Positions 8,194 through 16,621 of a stretch of DNA of 64,000 nt are shown here, piece by piece. The notes below the pieces were generated by a model. The model was given only the letters and a program-made list of their open reading frames with translations, made no database searches and was not told where the DNA came from. Both the position numbers and the translations under genes were made by a program. The stretch spans positions 26,152 to 90,151 of the forward strand of contig JADGNV010000122.1 of assembly GCA_017883285.1 (NCBI GenBank), read 5' to 3'. The stretch is from Candidatus Aminicenantota bacterium. GTDB lineage: Bacteria > Acidobacteriota > Aminicenantia > Aminicenantales > UBA4085. Each line of letters begins with the position of its first letter. Within the stretch, counting starts at the first letter, position 1.

Positions 8194-8970
8194 TCAGCGA
8201 AAGATGTTCCGGAGCAGGGTCCGGAAGAAGAGCACCGGCCAGGACAGCACATAGACGAAGTCCTTGATCCGGACCGCTCCCCCCGAAAGGCCGTAATTGC
8301 CGTAGATCCGGGAGACATCGTCCGCCCGCTTGTAGAACCGGCCGGGGACTTCGACCACCTGGAAGCCCTTTTTGGCCATGATATAGAGCTCCTCGAGGTC
8401 GTTGATCCGGCCGTCATGGAGCTTGGTCGATGTTTTGTAAATGCCCGACAGGACGTCCATCACCCGCCGGTTCCAGCCTTTGAATCCCGAGCTCGAATCC
8501 GTGATCCGGGTCCGGAACTTGTGGTAGAAGAGCAGGCTCACGACGAAGGAATAGAGCCGCCGGCCGTATTTGTGGAGGAACGGGTCGCCGTGAGAGGCGC
8601 TGCCGAGAACGCGAGAGGCGATGACGTAATCGGGGCCGGACGCCAGGGCGTCGATGATCCGGCCGATGTCCTGGGGCTCGTGCTGCCCGTCCGCGTCGCA
8701 GAGAACGAGGTAGGCGTAGCCGTGCTCGAGGGCGTACTGCCGGGCGGACTGGAGGGCGCGGGCGTAGCCGTAGTTCCGATCGTGCTTTAACAGAAGCGCG
8801 CGCTTGGCCAGGGCGATGTCCGATGTCCGGTCCGAGCTCCCGTCATCCACGATAAGGATATCGGTTCCAGGAAAATAGCGTTTGATCTGGTCCAGGACCG
8901 GTCCAAGCTTCTTTTCCTCGTCCTTGGCCGGAAGGGAAATCAAGACGCTTTTTTTCATTTCGCGATTCAT
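8194..8970 (-). CDS. GT2 polyprenyl-phosphate glycosyltransferase (DPM1/ArnC-like)
   Basis: A GT-A-fold family 2 transferase of 254-258 residues. It shows 'VLISLPAKDEEK', the nucleotide-binding 'ILIVDDGSSDRT', and the metal-binding DXD-type motif 'CDADGQHE'. A basic hydrophobic C-terminus ('DFVYVLSWPVLFFRTLLRNIF') suggests membrane attachment. Such enzymes move a sugar from a nucleotide donor to polyprenyl phosphate on the inner face. Two starts are possible: ATG8970 (MNREMKK) or ATG8958 (MKKS). A near-consensus promoter ends only about 15 nt before 8970, so the message has almost no leader. It is the first gene of the five-gene minus-strand sugar operon. Confidence 0.82.
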   Translation of the reverse strand: MNREMKKSVLISLPAKDEEKKLGPVLDQIKRYFPGTDILIVDDGSSDRTSDIALAKRALLLKHDRNYGYARALQSARQYALEHGYAYLVLCDADGQHEPQDIGRIIDALASGPDYVIASRVLGSASHGDPFLHKYGRRLYSFVVSLLFYHKFRTRITDSSSGFKGWNRRVMDVLSGIYKTSTKLHDGRINDLEELYIMAKKGFQVVEVPGRFYKRADDVSRIYGNYGLSGGAVRIKDFVYVLSWPVLFFRTLLRNIFR

Positions 8971-8985
8971 CGGATTAAAGCGTAT

Positions 8986-9014
8986 ACTATAAAGCCCTGT
9001 GTCCGAAAAGTCAA
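8986..9014 (-). promoter_or_regulatory. Sigma70-type promoter of the sugar operon
   Basis: On the minus strand, TTGACT (9009-9014), exactly 17 bp, then TATAGT (8986-8991). The predicted transcript starts about 8 nt before ATG8970 or 20 nt before ATG8958. It drives the GT2-flippase-DegT-Gfo/Idh-TIM operon. Confidence 0.75.
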
Positions 9015-9088
9015 ATGAGGAGCGGCCCCGCAACCGCCGCAAAACCGTTGAAATAGAGTGGTTTCCGTAAATTTTCTTTTGTAATATG

Positions 9089-9097
9089 TGATATATT
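9089..9097 (+). promoter_or_regulatory. Extended -10 promoter of rsmA
   Basis: TG-A-TATATT (9089-9097) lies 11 nt before the rsmA ATG, giving a predicted leader of about 5 nt. No convincing -35 box is visible; extended -10 promoters do not need one. Confidence 0.5.
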
Positions 9098-9108
9098 AGC
9101 TTCCCAAA

Positions 9109-9930
9109 ATGAAGGAGCATCGAAACCGCAAACGAAGGGTCCTCGGCCAGCATTTCCTGGCGAGTCCCGGGGTCCTTCGTAAGATCGTCGAGGTCATAGA
9201 CCCCCGGGCGGACGAACTCGTGATCGAAATCGGTCCCGGGAAGGGAGTGCTGACGTTCCCCCTGGCCGAGAAAGCGGGAAAACTGGTGGCGGTTGAAAAG
9301 GACCCGGCGATGGTCCCTTTTCTCCAGGGAAAAGAGATCCCCAACCTGACCGTCATCGAGGGCGATATCCTCGATTGCGACTTCGGCCGGCTCCGGGCCG
9401 ACCACGGAGCCGAATTCGGCAAAGCTACGCTCGCCGGCAACCTTCCCTATTCGATCTCGACCCCGCTCCTCTTTAAAGTGCTCGAGGAGCGGGCCGCTTT
9501 CGACCGGTGCGTCTTCCTCGTCCAAAGAGAAGTCGCGGAGCGCATCTGCGCCGGCCCCGGCTCCAAGGCCTACGCGCCGCTTTCTATCCTCCTCCAACTC
9601 CATTTCGAGACGATTCTCCGTTTTGCCGTCCATCCCGGGTCCTTCTCGCCTCCGCCGAGAGTCGAATCCGCCCTGGTCTCCTTGGACCGGCGGCCCGTCC
9701 CCCTGTTCGCTTTCGCCGACCAGCGCCGGTTCGGGGAATTCGTCCGGGCGGCGTTCCGGCAGCGGAGAAAGACGCTGGCCAACAACCTCCTGGCCTCTGG
9801 ACGTTCAGAGCCGGCCATCGAAGAAGCTTGCCGGCGGGCGGAGCTCGATCAGCGGGCCCGGCCCGAGCAGGTGCCCATCGCCGGGTTCGCGGCCCTGTTC
9901 GCCGCTTTCCGCGGCGAGCCTGCGCCTTGA
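9109..9930 (+). CDS. rsmA: 16S rRNA (adenine1518/1519-N6) dimethyltransferase RsmA/KsgA
   Basis: 273 residues, the family's usual size. The N-terminal 'LGQHFLASP' precedes SAM motif I 'IEIGPGKGVLT' (39-49) and the catalytic motif IV 'NLPYSISTPLL' (111-121), which holds the two target adenines of helix 45. The C-terminal helical domain includes 'FRQRRKTLANNL', a conserved KsgA stretch. It dimethylates A1518/A1519 in 30S biogenesis. It is divergent from the sugar operon and 31 nt upstream of the GNAT gene, with which it may be co-transcribed. Confidence 0.95.
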   Translation: MKEHRNRKRRVLGQHFLASPGVLRKIVEVIDPRADELVIEIGPGKGVLTFPLAEKAGKLVAVEKDPAMVPFLQGKEIPNLTVIEGDILDCDFGRLRADHGAEFGKATLAGNLPYSISTPLLFKVLEERAAFDRCVFLVQREVAERICAGPGSKAYAPLSILLQLHFETILRFAVHPGSFSPPPRVESALVSLDRRPVPLFAFADQRRFGEFVRAAFRQRRKTLANNLLASGRSEPAIEEACRRAELDQRARPEQVPIAGFAALFAAFRGEPAP

Positions 9931-9961
9931 CAGGGGCCTTCCGCCTTTGAAGAATAAGCAC

Positions 9962-11122
9962 ATGAGCGAGCCCACGTCCGGCCGGTCCGCGACGGGAGAC
10001 CTTTCGCCGCGGGCCTTGGAGCGCGCCATCCGGATCCTGGGCGGCGAAATCCGGGAAGGGAGGCCCGATCCGGAAGGCCTGTCCGCCCTGGCCGAGATCA
10101 TCTTCCCCGGCGAAGATGTTTCGGATCCGCGTTTCGTTTGTTGGATGTATGAGCAGAACCCCTCGGGGAGGGCCCTCGAATACGTCACGCTGAACAAAGG
10201 TCTCGTTTCGGGACACATCGCCGCTCTCCCGCTGCGATATCAGTTGGGCTCCCGGACGGCGCTCGGCAGCGTGGCGGTCAACGCCATCACCCACCCCGAC
10301 TACCGGGGCAAGGGCGTTTTCATCATCCTCACCGATCTCCTCAACAAGCGCTCCGCCTCCGTCGGGATCGAGTTCTCGTTCGGTTTCGCCAACCTGAATT
10401 CGGAAAAAGCCTGTCTCCGGCACCTGTCCTACCGGGAGCTCGGCCGATTCCCGCTCTGGATCCTGCCGTTCCGCTTGCCGCCCATCATGGCTGCCCGGGA
10501 ATCCAAACGGGGGATCATTTGGCGCGCGGCTGCCCGCCTCGCCCAACCCGGCGCGCGCGCCTGGTCGGCCATCCTCCGGCCGCACCTTCACAAAGGCACC
10601 ACGGTCGAGCGCCTCACCAAAATCGGCCCCGAATTCGACGCCCTGTGGGAATCCGCGAAAGGCGCCTACGGCAACATCATCGTCCGGGACCGTGCTTTTC
10701 TGGATTGGAGGTTCGTCCGGCCGCCCACGCGCCGCTATGAGATCCTCGCCGCGCGCAAGGACGGCCGCCTCCTCGGATACCTCGTTTCGACGACGACGAC
10801 CGTCCAAGGGCTGAAATGGGCGATGATCATGGACATGTTCGTCGCCGATTCGCGGGAGGGGCGCTCCGCAGCCTCCGCCTTAGCGAAAGAGCATGTCCGC
10901 CGCTCCCGGGCCGCGGGCGCTGACCTCGCTGCGGGCCTGATGTTCAAGCACGCCCCGGCCGCCGCCGGCCTTCGGCACAACGGCTTCCTCGTTTGCCCTC
11001 CCGGCCTTCTGCCCCGCGAATTCCCCATCCTGCTCCATTGGAACATGCCGGGCCCGGAGCCGGCCGGATTCTACGACATCAAGTCCTGGTTCATCACCAT
11101 GGCCGATTACGACGCGGCTTGA
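9962..11122 (+). CDS. GNAT-family N-acetyltransferase
   Basis: A 386-residue protein with two GNAT-like halves. The clearest acetyl-CoA signature is in the first half: 'AVNAITHPDYRGKGVFIILTDLL' (about 103-125), matching the beta4-alpha3 loop R-G-x-G. The second half has a further beta-rich region ('LDWRFVRPPTRRYEILAA') and a terminal 'GFYDIKSWFITMADYDAA'. The layout resembles Eis-like or polysaccharide-biosynthesis acyltransferases. ATG9962 is chosen because upstream extension overlaps rsmA. Substrate unknown; proximity to surface-sugar genes makes a sugar acyl acceptor conceivable. Confidence 0.75.
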   Translation: MSEPTSGRSATGDLSPRALERAIRILGGEIREGRPDPEGLSALAEIIFPGEDVSDPRFVCWMYEQNPSGRALEYVTLNKGLVSGHIAALPLRYQLGSRTALGSVAVNAITHPDYRGKGVFIILTDLLNKRSASVGIEFSFGFANLNSEKACLRHLSYRELGRFPLWILPFRLPPIMAARESKRGIIWRAAARLAQPGARAWSAILRPHLHKGTTVERLTKIGPEFDALWESAKGAYGNIIVRDRAFLDWRFVRPPTRRYEILAARKDGRLLGYLVSTTTTVQGLKWAMIMDMFVADSREGRSAASALAKEHVRRSRAAGADLAAGLMFKHAPAAAGLRHNGFLVCPPGLLPREFPILLHWNMPGPEPAGFYDIKSWFITMADYDAA

Positions 11123-11270
11123 TCCCGTGAACATGTTTTTTGCTGAACTTTTACGCTTAGGTTATAACGTTAATACGTGGCCTCAACGAAAGTTTATATT
11201 TGACATCTTCGGAAATATCCGTAAAATGGGGGCTTATTTTTTGAATTGATTCAAGGAAAGGTGATCGGAT
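11123..11270 (+). promoter_or_regulatory. AT-rich leader with TTGACA promoter of propeller gene 1
   Basis: This 148-bp gap is distinctly AT-richer than its surroundings. It contains TTGACA (11200-11205), 16 bp, TAAAAT (11222-11227) and a leader of about 38 nt with an AAGGTG ribosome site. No gene or clear terminator was seen in the rest. Confidence 0.7.
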
Positions 11271-12908
11271 ATGAAAAAGAAATGGCTGTTCCTGGTCCTG
11301 TCGGCATCCGTATCCATAATGCTGGCCGCCGGAGCGCAGAATTCGAAAAAAACGCAGGCGGGCCCGAAGGCCGCGCCGCAGAAAAAGACGGCGGCGGCCC
11401 GGGTCAAGGCTGCCGGAACGCCCGTTCAAATCCAGATGCTCGACGGACTGCCGGCGGGCTGGGCATCCCTGAAGAACGTCTCGAATAACGCGACCGACAG
11501 CGAAGTCGCGGTCGGGGCCGTCGACGCCAAGGGCAACGCCTATTGCGTCTGGACGGAATGGTTCGGCGGGGTAGGCGCGCCGCGGAATATGACGTTCGCC
11601 ACGAACAAGTCGGGGACGTGGTCCACGCCCTTCGGCTGGGAGCTCGACTATCCCGACATCGACGACGTCGGATTCCCCGCCCTGGCCGTCACGACCGACG
11701 GCAACACCTCCGTCGTGGCCTATCATGACGGCGACTTGTCGCTAAACCTGATGGCCATCAAGGAACGGGAACTGGTGAACGGGACCTGGAGCGCGGTGAA
11801 GAACATCTCGGGCGCGGACGAGGCCTCATCCTACGTCACGCTCTCCACGAATCCGGTGGACAACACCATCTTCGCCGTCTGGATGGCCGACTTCGACCCC
11901 ATGAAATTGAAGTACAAATTCCGGGACCCGAGCTCGGGGCAGTGGAGCGGCGGGATGTTGGTCAACAGCGGGACGGTCGGGGGGCAATATCTCCCGAACC
12001 TCTATATCGACAAGAACGGCACGGCCCACCTCGTCTACATTGTCCGTAACGGCAACGCCTCGGTCTGGTACACAAAGAACACCAACCCGAGAGACAATTC
12101 CGGCTGGACGACGCCCCTCCAGGTTGCGGCCGACTCCGGCCTCGCCTGGACCTACCCCAAGGTGACGGCCGATTGGGACGGCGACGCTTATGTCTCCTGG
12201 CAGGGAGTCGATAAGGGCGTGAACTCGATCATGCTGCGCACCATGATCGACGGCTCATGGGGGACCGCCCAGAATTTATCGAACCTCCCCGATCTCTCCG
12301 AGACGGCCTATGTCGCCGTCAACGGGGCGACGAACGAAATGTTCGTCGTCTGGCAGACGGCCTTCGGGTATTCGACGGGGAACATCAACTGGGACATCTG
12401 CATGAAGACCTACGAAATCAACAAGACGACGGGCCAAAAGGAATGGTCGGACATCTACCGGCTGACACGATACCCCGGCCACGCGGGCGAACCGCAGATC
12501 AAGATCACGAAGGAGGGGGACCTGCACCTGTTCTTCTTCGACAACACCGTCGGGGACGGGGCGGCGGACATCTTCTATTCCTATAAAATGGCCCCCCGGC
12601 TCTACGCCGTCGGGGCGCCGACGGTGACGTCGCAGCTCAATAAGGTGCTTTTCGCCGCGGAGAAATGGAACACCGTCGCCTTCACCAAGAACCCGGACAA
12701 CGACGACACGAAGATCCAGGAATATCGCCTCTACCGGAAAAAGGTCGGCGAAAACGATGCCGCATTCGCCGTAATCGCGACGCTCAACATCTCGACGTTC
12801 CAGTATGTGGACAAGAAGTTGCCGGCCGGCCAACGCTACGCCTATCTGGTGAGCGTCGTGAACAAGGACGGGCTGGAACTCAAGTCGGGCGTCACGATCG
12901 AACCGTGA
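11271..12908 (+). CDS. Secreted beta-propeller/FN3 protein, paralogue 1
   Basis: 545 residues. Signal peptide at 1-21, then a Lys/Ala-rich linker to about 60, then repeated strands with 'AVDAKGNAYCVWTEW', 'AVTTDGNTSVVAY', 'LYIDKNGTAHLVYI' and 'VTADWDGDAYVSWQG', typical of BNR/sialidase-like propeller blades. From about residue 445 a fibronectin-III-like domain ('DTKIQEYRLYRKK', 'YAYLVSVVNKDGLELKS') closes the protein. No catalytic residues of sialidases can be assigned. It is about the same length and order as the protein at 16622-18202. Strong promoter and own leader. Probably an abundant periplasmic or surface protein; ligand unknown. Confidence 0.75.
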   Translation: MKKKWLFLVLSASVSIMLAAGAQNSKKTQAGPKAAPQKKTAAARVKAAGTPVQIQMLDGLPAGWASLKNVSNNATDSEVAVGAVDAKGNAYCVWTEWFGGVGAPRNMTFATNKSGTWSTPFGWELDYPDIDDVGFPALAVTTDGNTSVVAYHDGDLSLNLMAIKERELVNGTWSAVKNISGADEASSYVTLSTNPVDNTIFAVWMADFDPMKLKYKFRDPSSGQWSGGMLVNSGTVGGQYLPNLYIDKNGTAHLVYIVRNGNASVWYTKNTNPRDNSGWTTPLQVAADSGLAWTYPKVTADWDGDAYVSWQGVDKGVNSIMLRTMIDGSWGTAQNLSNLPDLSETAYVAVNGATNEMFVVWQTAFGYSTGNINWDICMKTYEINKTTGQKEWSDIYRLTRYPGHAGEPQIKITKEGDLHLFFFDNTVGDGAADIFYSYKMAPRLYAVGAPTVTSQLNKVLFAAEKWNTVAFTKNPDNDDTKIQEYRLYRKKVGENDAAFAVIATLNISTFQYVDKKLPAGQRYAYLVSVVNKDGLELKSGVTIEP

Positions 12909-12932
12909 CCGCTCTCTCAAGGAGGAACCGCT

Positions 12933-13676
12933 ATGGCCCCTGAAAAGCGCGATCCTCCCCAGGACGGCAACGTCCGGCGTTATTTTCAGAAAATCTACGC
13001 CAACTACCAATCGTCGGTGGAAAAAGCGCCGGTCGTGGACGTCCATCAGCGGATCAAACGGGCGATCGAGCCCCGGCTCGCCGGGATCGTCGTCGACATC
13101 GGTTCGGGCGGGGACACACGACACCGGAACCCGGCCATCACGCTCCTCGTCTCGGTCGACAACGTGTTGGAATTCCTCCGACACGCCAAAGACCCGGCCG
13201 CTTTCAACGCCGCGGGAGACGTCCGGGCGCTTCCCTTCAAAAAGGGCTCCGTGGACCGGATCGTCATCCAGTTCGTCGTCCATCACCTCACGGACGATCA
13301 CTTGGCTGGGACTCTCCGGAACGTGAGAGCGGCCGTCGCCGAATCCGCCCGGATCCTCAAGCCGGGCGGACGGATCTTTATCGTCGATTCGATGACTTGG
13401 CGGCCCCTCGACCTCATCCAGCGGGCTCTTTATCCCCTGTCCCGGGCGATCCTCCGCGGGTTCGGCCGGCCGATGGTCTTCATCCTGTCGGCCCCTTCTC
13501 TTGTCCGCATTTGCGCCGAATCCGGCCTGGCCGCGGAAAGGCCCGTCACCGTCGACTGGGGAGCGATGACCGACCTGAGCCAGGCCTTGTTCCCCAAGGT
13601 CCGGTTTCCCCTTCGATATACCCCCGCGAAGCTGACCATCCTCGAGGCCGTGAAACGGGGGGAAGGAAAGGGCTGA
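12933..13676 (+). CDS. Class I SAM-dependent methyltransferase
   Basis: 247 residues. SAM motif I is 'VVDIGSGGDTRH' (about 52-63). Then follow 'VSVDNVLEF', the 'GDVRALPFKKGSVDRIVIQFVVHH' region typical of Methyltransf_11, and 'SARILKPGGRIFIVDS'. AAGGAGG precedes the ATG. The stop overlaps the next start (TGATG), so it is translationally coupled to the GT-C gene. It may methylate the lipid or sugar handled by its neighbours; the acceptor is not deducible. Confidence 0.8.
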   Translation: MAPEKRDPPQDGNVRRYFQKIYANYQSSVEKAPVVDVHQRIKRAIEPRLAGIVVDIGSGGDTRHRNPAITLLVSVDNVLEFLRHAKDPAAFNAAGDVRALPFKKGSVDRIVIQFVVHHLTDDHLAGTLRNVRAAVAESARILKPGGRIFIVDSMTWRPLDLIQRALYPLSRAILRGFGRPMVFILSAPSLVRICAESGLAAERPVTVDWGAMTDLSQALFPKVRFPLRYTPAKLTILEAVKRGEGKG

Positions 13677-15748
13677 TGAGAAGCTCCCGGACCGCCGACG
13701 TTTCCACCCCGGCGGTCGTCGCGGCCCTGTCTTTGGTCTTTATCTCCTACGAAGTCGCCCGGGTCCTCCGCGTCTCCATCACCTTCGACGAGGCAGCCAC
13801 CTTCCTGGTCTATATCAAGGGCGGTTTCCTGGCCCTGTTCAACTTCAACGAAGCCAACAACCATTTCCTGAACACCGTCCTGGCGAAGATCTTCACCATG
13901 ATCGGCGGGAACCATGACTTCGTCCTCCGGCTTCCGAACCTCCTGGGCTATGCCATATATCTCGCCTTCGCCTGGCTCCTCCTCAAAAGATTCGTCCGGG
14001 GGACGGCGGCCGTCCTCGGATTCGTTCTTCTCAACACGAACCCCTATGTCCTCGATTTCTTCTCGCTTTGCCGGGGCTACGGATTGTCCCTCGCTTTCCT
14101 GATGGCCTCTCTCTATTTCTTCACCCTCTTCCTCTCCCGCTCGAGCGAACAGGGATCGGAGGCCGATCGACTCCGCTCCTTGACCCGGGGTTTAGGGATG
14201 GCCGGCGTGGCCGTCCTATGCAATTTCGCGCTGCTCGACGTCTATTGCAGCCTGCTGGTCGTGGCCGCCCTTGTCCTCATCCTTGGCCGCGGGAAGGGCA
14301 GGGACGGACTTCAGATCGATCCGGCCGGCCCGAGCCGGTTTCCGGGCAGAAAGGCGGTCGTGGGATTGATTTTTCTTGCCGCCGTTTTCAATATGCTCGT
14401 CATATCCCAGGATCTGGAGCTGTCCGATTCGCTCTTCGAACCGGTCAAGATCAGGATCCCCGGCCTGGCCCTGGCAGACGCCGGCCGGATCGTCGTCAAC
14501 GGCCTGGACGAGAAAAAGGCCGAAATCCCGTCGCTGTTTAAGAACGACGAGTGGACGATCGGCGGCAAGACCGAATTCGTGGCGGGACTCCATTTCGAGA
14601 TCCCGGCGGACGCTCTCCATGCCGTTCAAGGCCTCGAGATCCATATCGGCAGCCGGACGTTCCCCATCACCAGCCAGGATTTGCGGGCCCGGTTGAACGG
14701 CCGGAAAAACCTCATTTTTAACGGCGACGAGATGATCTCCTTGAAGAGGTCTGTCCTCCCCCTTTTCAAGCCGGCCATCAATTGGAAGGGAGACGCGAAC
14801 CACCTTCGGCTAATCGCTCTCCGGTTTATGCTTCTCGCAGCGGTCTTCGCCCTGGCCGTCCTCTTCGTTTACGGAGCCGGCCGATTCTGCGTTCGACTGA
14901 AGATCCTGGGCCGGGAAGCCTACTGGAGGCTCGCCCTCCCGACCTTGGTCCTGGGCGGGCTCGTCGCCTATCCGCTTTTTCTGCTCAAGGAGGAAGGAAG
15001 TCTCTATTGGGGCGGAAACCAGGGGCTCATCCACGACACGTGGACGACCCTTGTCGACAGCTCTTTTTACGGAACGCTCTATTCGTCGCGACAGAACCTT
15101 TGGGTCGGTCTCGTCGGCATGGTCGCGACGGTCCTCTTCGCCTGGGCGATGGCCGCTCACGCTCGGAAAAAAACGCTGGCGACACACCTGCCGGAAGCGT
15201 TGATCCCGGCCGTCATCGTTTTGGCCGTCCTAGCCATGATCCTTCAGAACATTCTCTTCAATACCCTCTTCCTGATCGGAAGAACGGCTCTGTTCTTCAT
15301 CCCGCTGTCCGCGCTCTTCCTCGTCATTTCGCTGTCCTCTTTTGGGAAATTGAGCCGGACGGCCAAAGGCGTCTCTCTGTCGCTTTTGGTTGTTATCACT
15401 CTCTTTTCGGCCTATCACTTTTTCCGGACGGCAAACACGGCCATCACCGTGGAATGGCGGTTCAATGCGGATACCAAGCAGGTGATTTCGGACTTGGAGC
15501 ATCTGAAAAACGAACGCACTCCTCGCCCCAAAACGATCCGATTGGGGGTCGATTGGATCTTTTTCCCACCCTTCGTGTATTACCAAAAACAGGCCGATCT
15601 GGCCTGGCTGGATGTTCGCTCGTACGCGAAGAGGGAAAAGAACGACGTGTACTATCTGGAACGGGCGTTCAACCCCGACCTGATGGTCCTGATCAAAAGC
15701 TATCCCGCGACCGGAAATATCCTGGTCCGGCCCAAGAACGACGAATGA
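13676..15748 (+). CDS. Polytopic GT-C-like glycosyltransferase (second copy type)
   Basis: 690 residues with about ten membrane helices. An acidic motif after helix 1 ('TFDEAATFLVYIKGG') and 'NEANNHFLNTVLAKIFTMIGG' resemble the first lumenal loop of PMT/ArnT GT-C enzymes. A soluble insertion (about 225-360) sits between the helix blocks. ATG13676 overlaps the methyltransferase stop. Not closely similar to the GT-C at 2566-4824. It is followed 47 nt later by a GT2 that could provide its polyprenyl-phosphate-sugar donor. Function by fold only. Confidence 0.65.
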   Translation: MRSSRTADVSTPAVVAALSLVFISYEVARVLRVSITFDEAATFLVYIKGGFLALFNFNEANNHFLNTVLAKIFTMIGGNHDFVLRLPNLLGYAIYLAFAWLLLKRFVRGTAAVLGFVLLNTNPYVLDFFSLCRGYGLSLAFLMASLYFFTLFLSRSSEQGSEADRLRSLTRGLGMAGVAVLCNFALLDVYCSLLVVAALVLILGRGKGRDGLQIDPAGPSRFPGRKAVVGLIFLAAVFNMLVISQDLELSDSLFEPVKIRIPGLALADAGRIVVNGLDEKKAEIPSLFKNDEWTIGGKTEFVAGLHFEIPADALHAVQGLEIHIGSRTFPITSQDLRARLNGRKNLIFNGDEMISLKRSVLPLFKPAINWKGDANHLRLIALRFMLLAAVFALAVLFVYGAGRFCVRLKILGREAYWRLALPTLVLGGLVAYPLFLLKEEGSLYWGGNQGLIHDTWTTLVDSSFYGTLYSSRQNLWVGLVGMVATVLFAWAMAAHARKKTLATHLPEALIPAVIVLAVLAMILQNILFNTLFLIGRTALFFIPLSALFLVISLSSFGKLSRTAKGVSLSLLVVITLFSAYHFFRTANTAITVEWRFNADTKQVISDLEHLKNERTPRPKTIRLGVDWIFFPPFVYYQKQADLAWLDVRSYAKREKNDVYYLERAFNPDLMVLIKSYPATGNILVRPKNDE

Positions 15749-15780
15749 TCCCTTCGAGCCTCTTTTTCAATATGAAGAAT

Positions 15781-15788
15781 GCTATAAT
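15781..15788 (+). promoter_or_regulatory. Extended -10 promoter, near-leaderless GT2
   Basis: A TGC upstream of TATAAT (TATAAT at 15783-15788) lies 7 nt before the ATG of the GT2 gene. Transcription would start at or within two bases of the A of ATG. The immediate -35 region has no clear hexamer. Confidence 0.6.
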
Positions 15789-15795
15789 TTAAACC

Positions 15796-16482
15796 ATGAA
15801 ATTATCCGTTGTCATTCCCGTCTATAACGAGAAGAATACAATTGCGGACATTATCGGGTTTGTCAAAGCCGTAGAAGATTTGGATAAGGAAATTATTGTC
15901 GTCGACGATGGCAGCAAAGATGGAACCGTAAAAATCCTGAAAGATCTTGAAAAAGTTCATCCCGATGTGAAGTTTTATTATAAAGAAAAAAACGTAGGCA
16001 AAGGCGATACTTTGCGCATCGGTTTCAGCCATACGACCGGTGATTATGTCATCGTCCAGGATGCCGATTTGGAATACGATCCCCAGGACTACAAAAAGCT
16101 TCTCCGGGCTTTAACTGAAGAAAAGGCTGACGTCGTTTACGGATCCAGATTTTCCGGAACTCGCAAAGATATGTCAACGGTTCAATATTTCGGAAATAAA
16201 CTCTTAACGATAATTACGAATCTGCTTTTTGGGATCATGCTGACCGATATGGAGACGTGCTATAAACTTATACCGGGGGATTTTGTCAGAAAGCTTCAGA
16301 TAAAATCGCCGAGGTTCGATTTTGAACCCGAAATCACGGCAAAAATACTAAAATCAGGTTTAAAATTGAAAGAAGTGCCCATTCACTACAAAGGCCGCAA
16401 ATATTCCGAAGGCAAGAAAATAACCTGGAAAGATGGTTTTGCCGCTTTATGGACCTTGTTTAAGTTTAGATTTTTCGACTGA
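15796..16482 (+). CDS. GT2 glycosyltransferase, dolichyl/polyprenyl-phosphate type, AT-rich
   Basis: 228 residues with 'LSVVIPVYNEKNTI', 'EIIVVDDGSKDGT', 'VIVQDADLEYDP' (DXD) and 'VYGSRF'. These are classic DPM1/GtrB-family signatures without the extra C-terminal membrane domains. Codon use is strikingly AT-rich (many AAA, GAA, TTT, ATA codons) compared with the GC-rich third positions of the neighbours, which suggests recent acquisition. It has its own leaderless-type promoter, so it need not depend on the upstream GT-C gene. Probably makes a polyprenyl-phosphate sugar. Confidence 0.85.
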   Translation: MKLSVVIPVYNEKNTIADIIGFVKAVEDLDKEIIVVDDGSKDGTVKILKDLEKVHPDVKFYYKEKNVGKGDTLRIGFSHTTGDYVIVQDADLEYDPQDYKKLLRALTEEKADVVYGSRFSGTRKDMSTVQYFGNKLLTIITNLLFGIMLTDMETCYKLIPGDFVRKLQIKSPRFDFEPEITAKILKSGLKLKEVPIHYKGRKYSEGKKITWKDGFAALWTLFKFRFFD

Positions 16483-16566
16483 TTCAAAACGGCCACCGAC
16501 CGGAGCGTAGCGACGCGGGATGGTCATTATACTTCTTTGTCGCCGGACTCGAGTCCCCCGGCCTTG

Positions 16567-16595
16567 TTGACAAGGAGACTTGGTCGGGGTAAAAT
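16567..16595 (+). promoter_or_regulatory. Near-consensus promoter of propeller gene 2
   Basis: TTGACA (16567-16572), 17 bp, TAAAAT (16590-16595). The leader is about 20 nt and contains GGAGGAG six bases before ATG16622. The arrangement matches the promoter of the paralogue at 11271. Confidence 0.8.
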
Positions 16596-16621
16596 CTTTC
16601 TTTAAAATGGAGGAGTATGCT

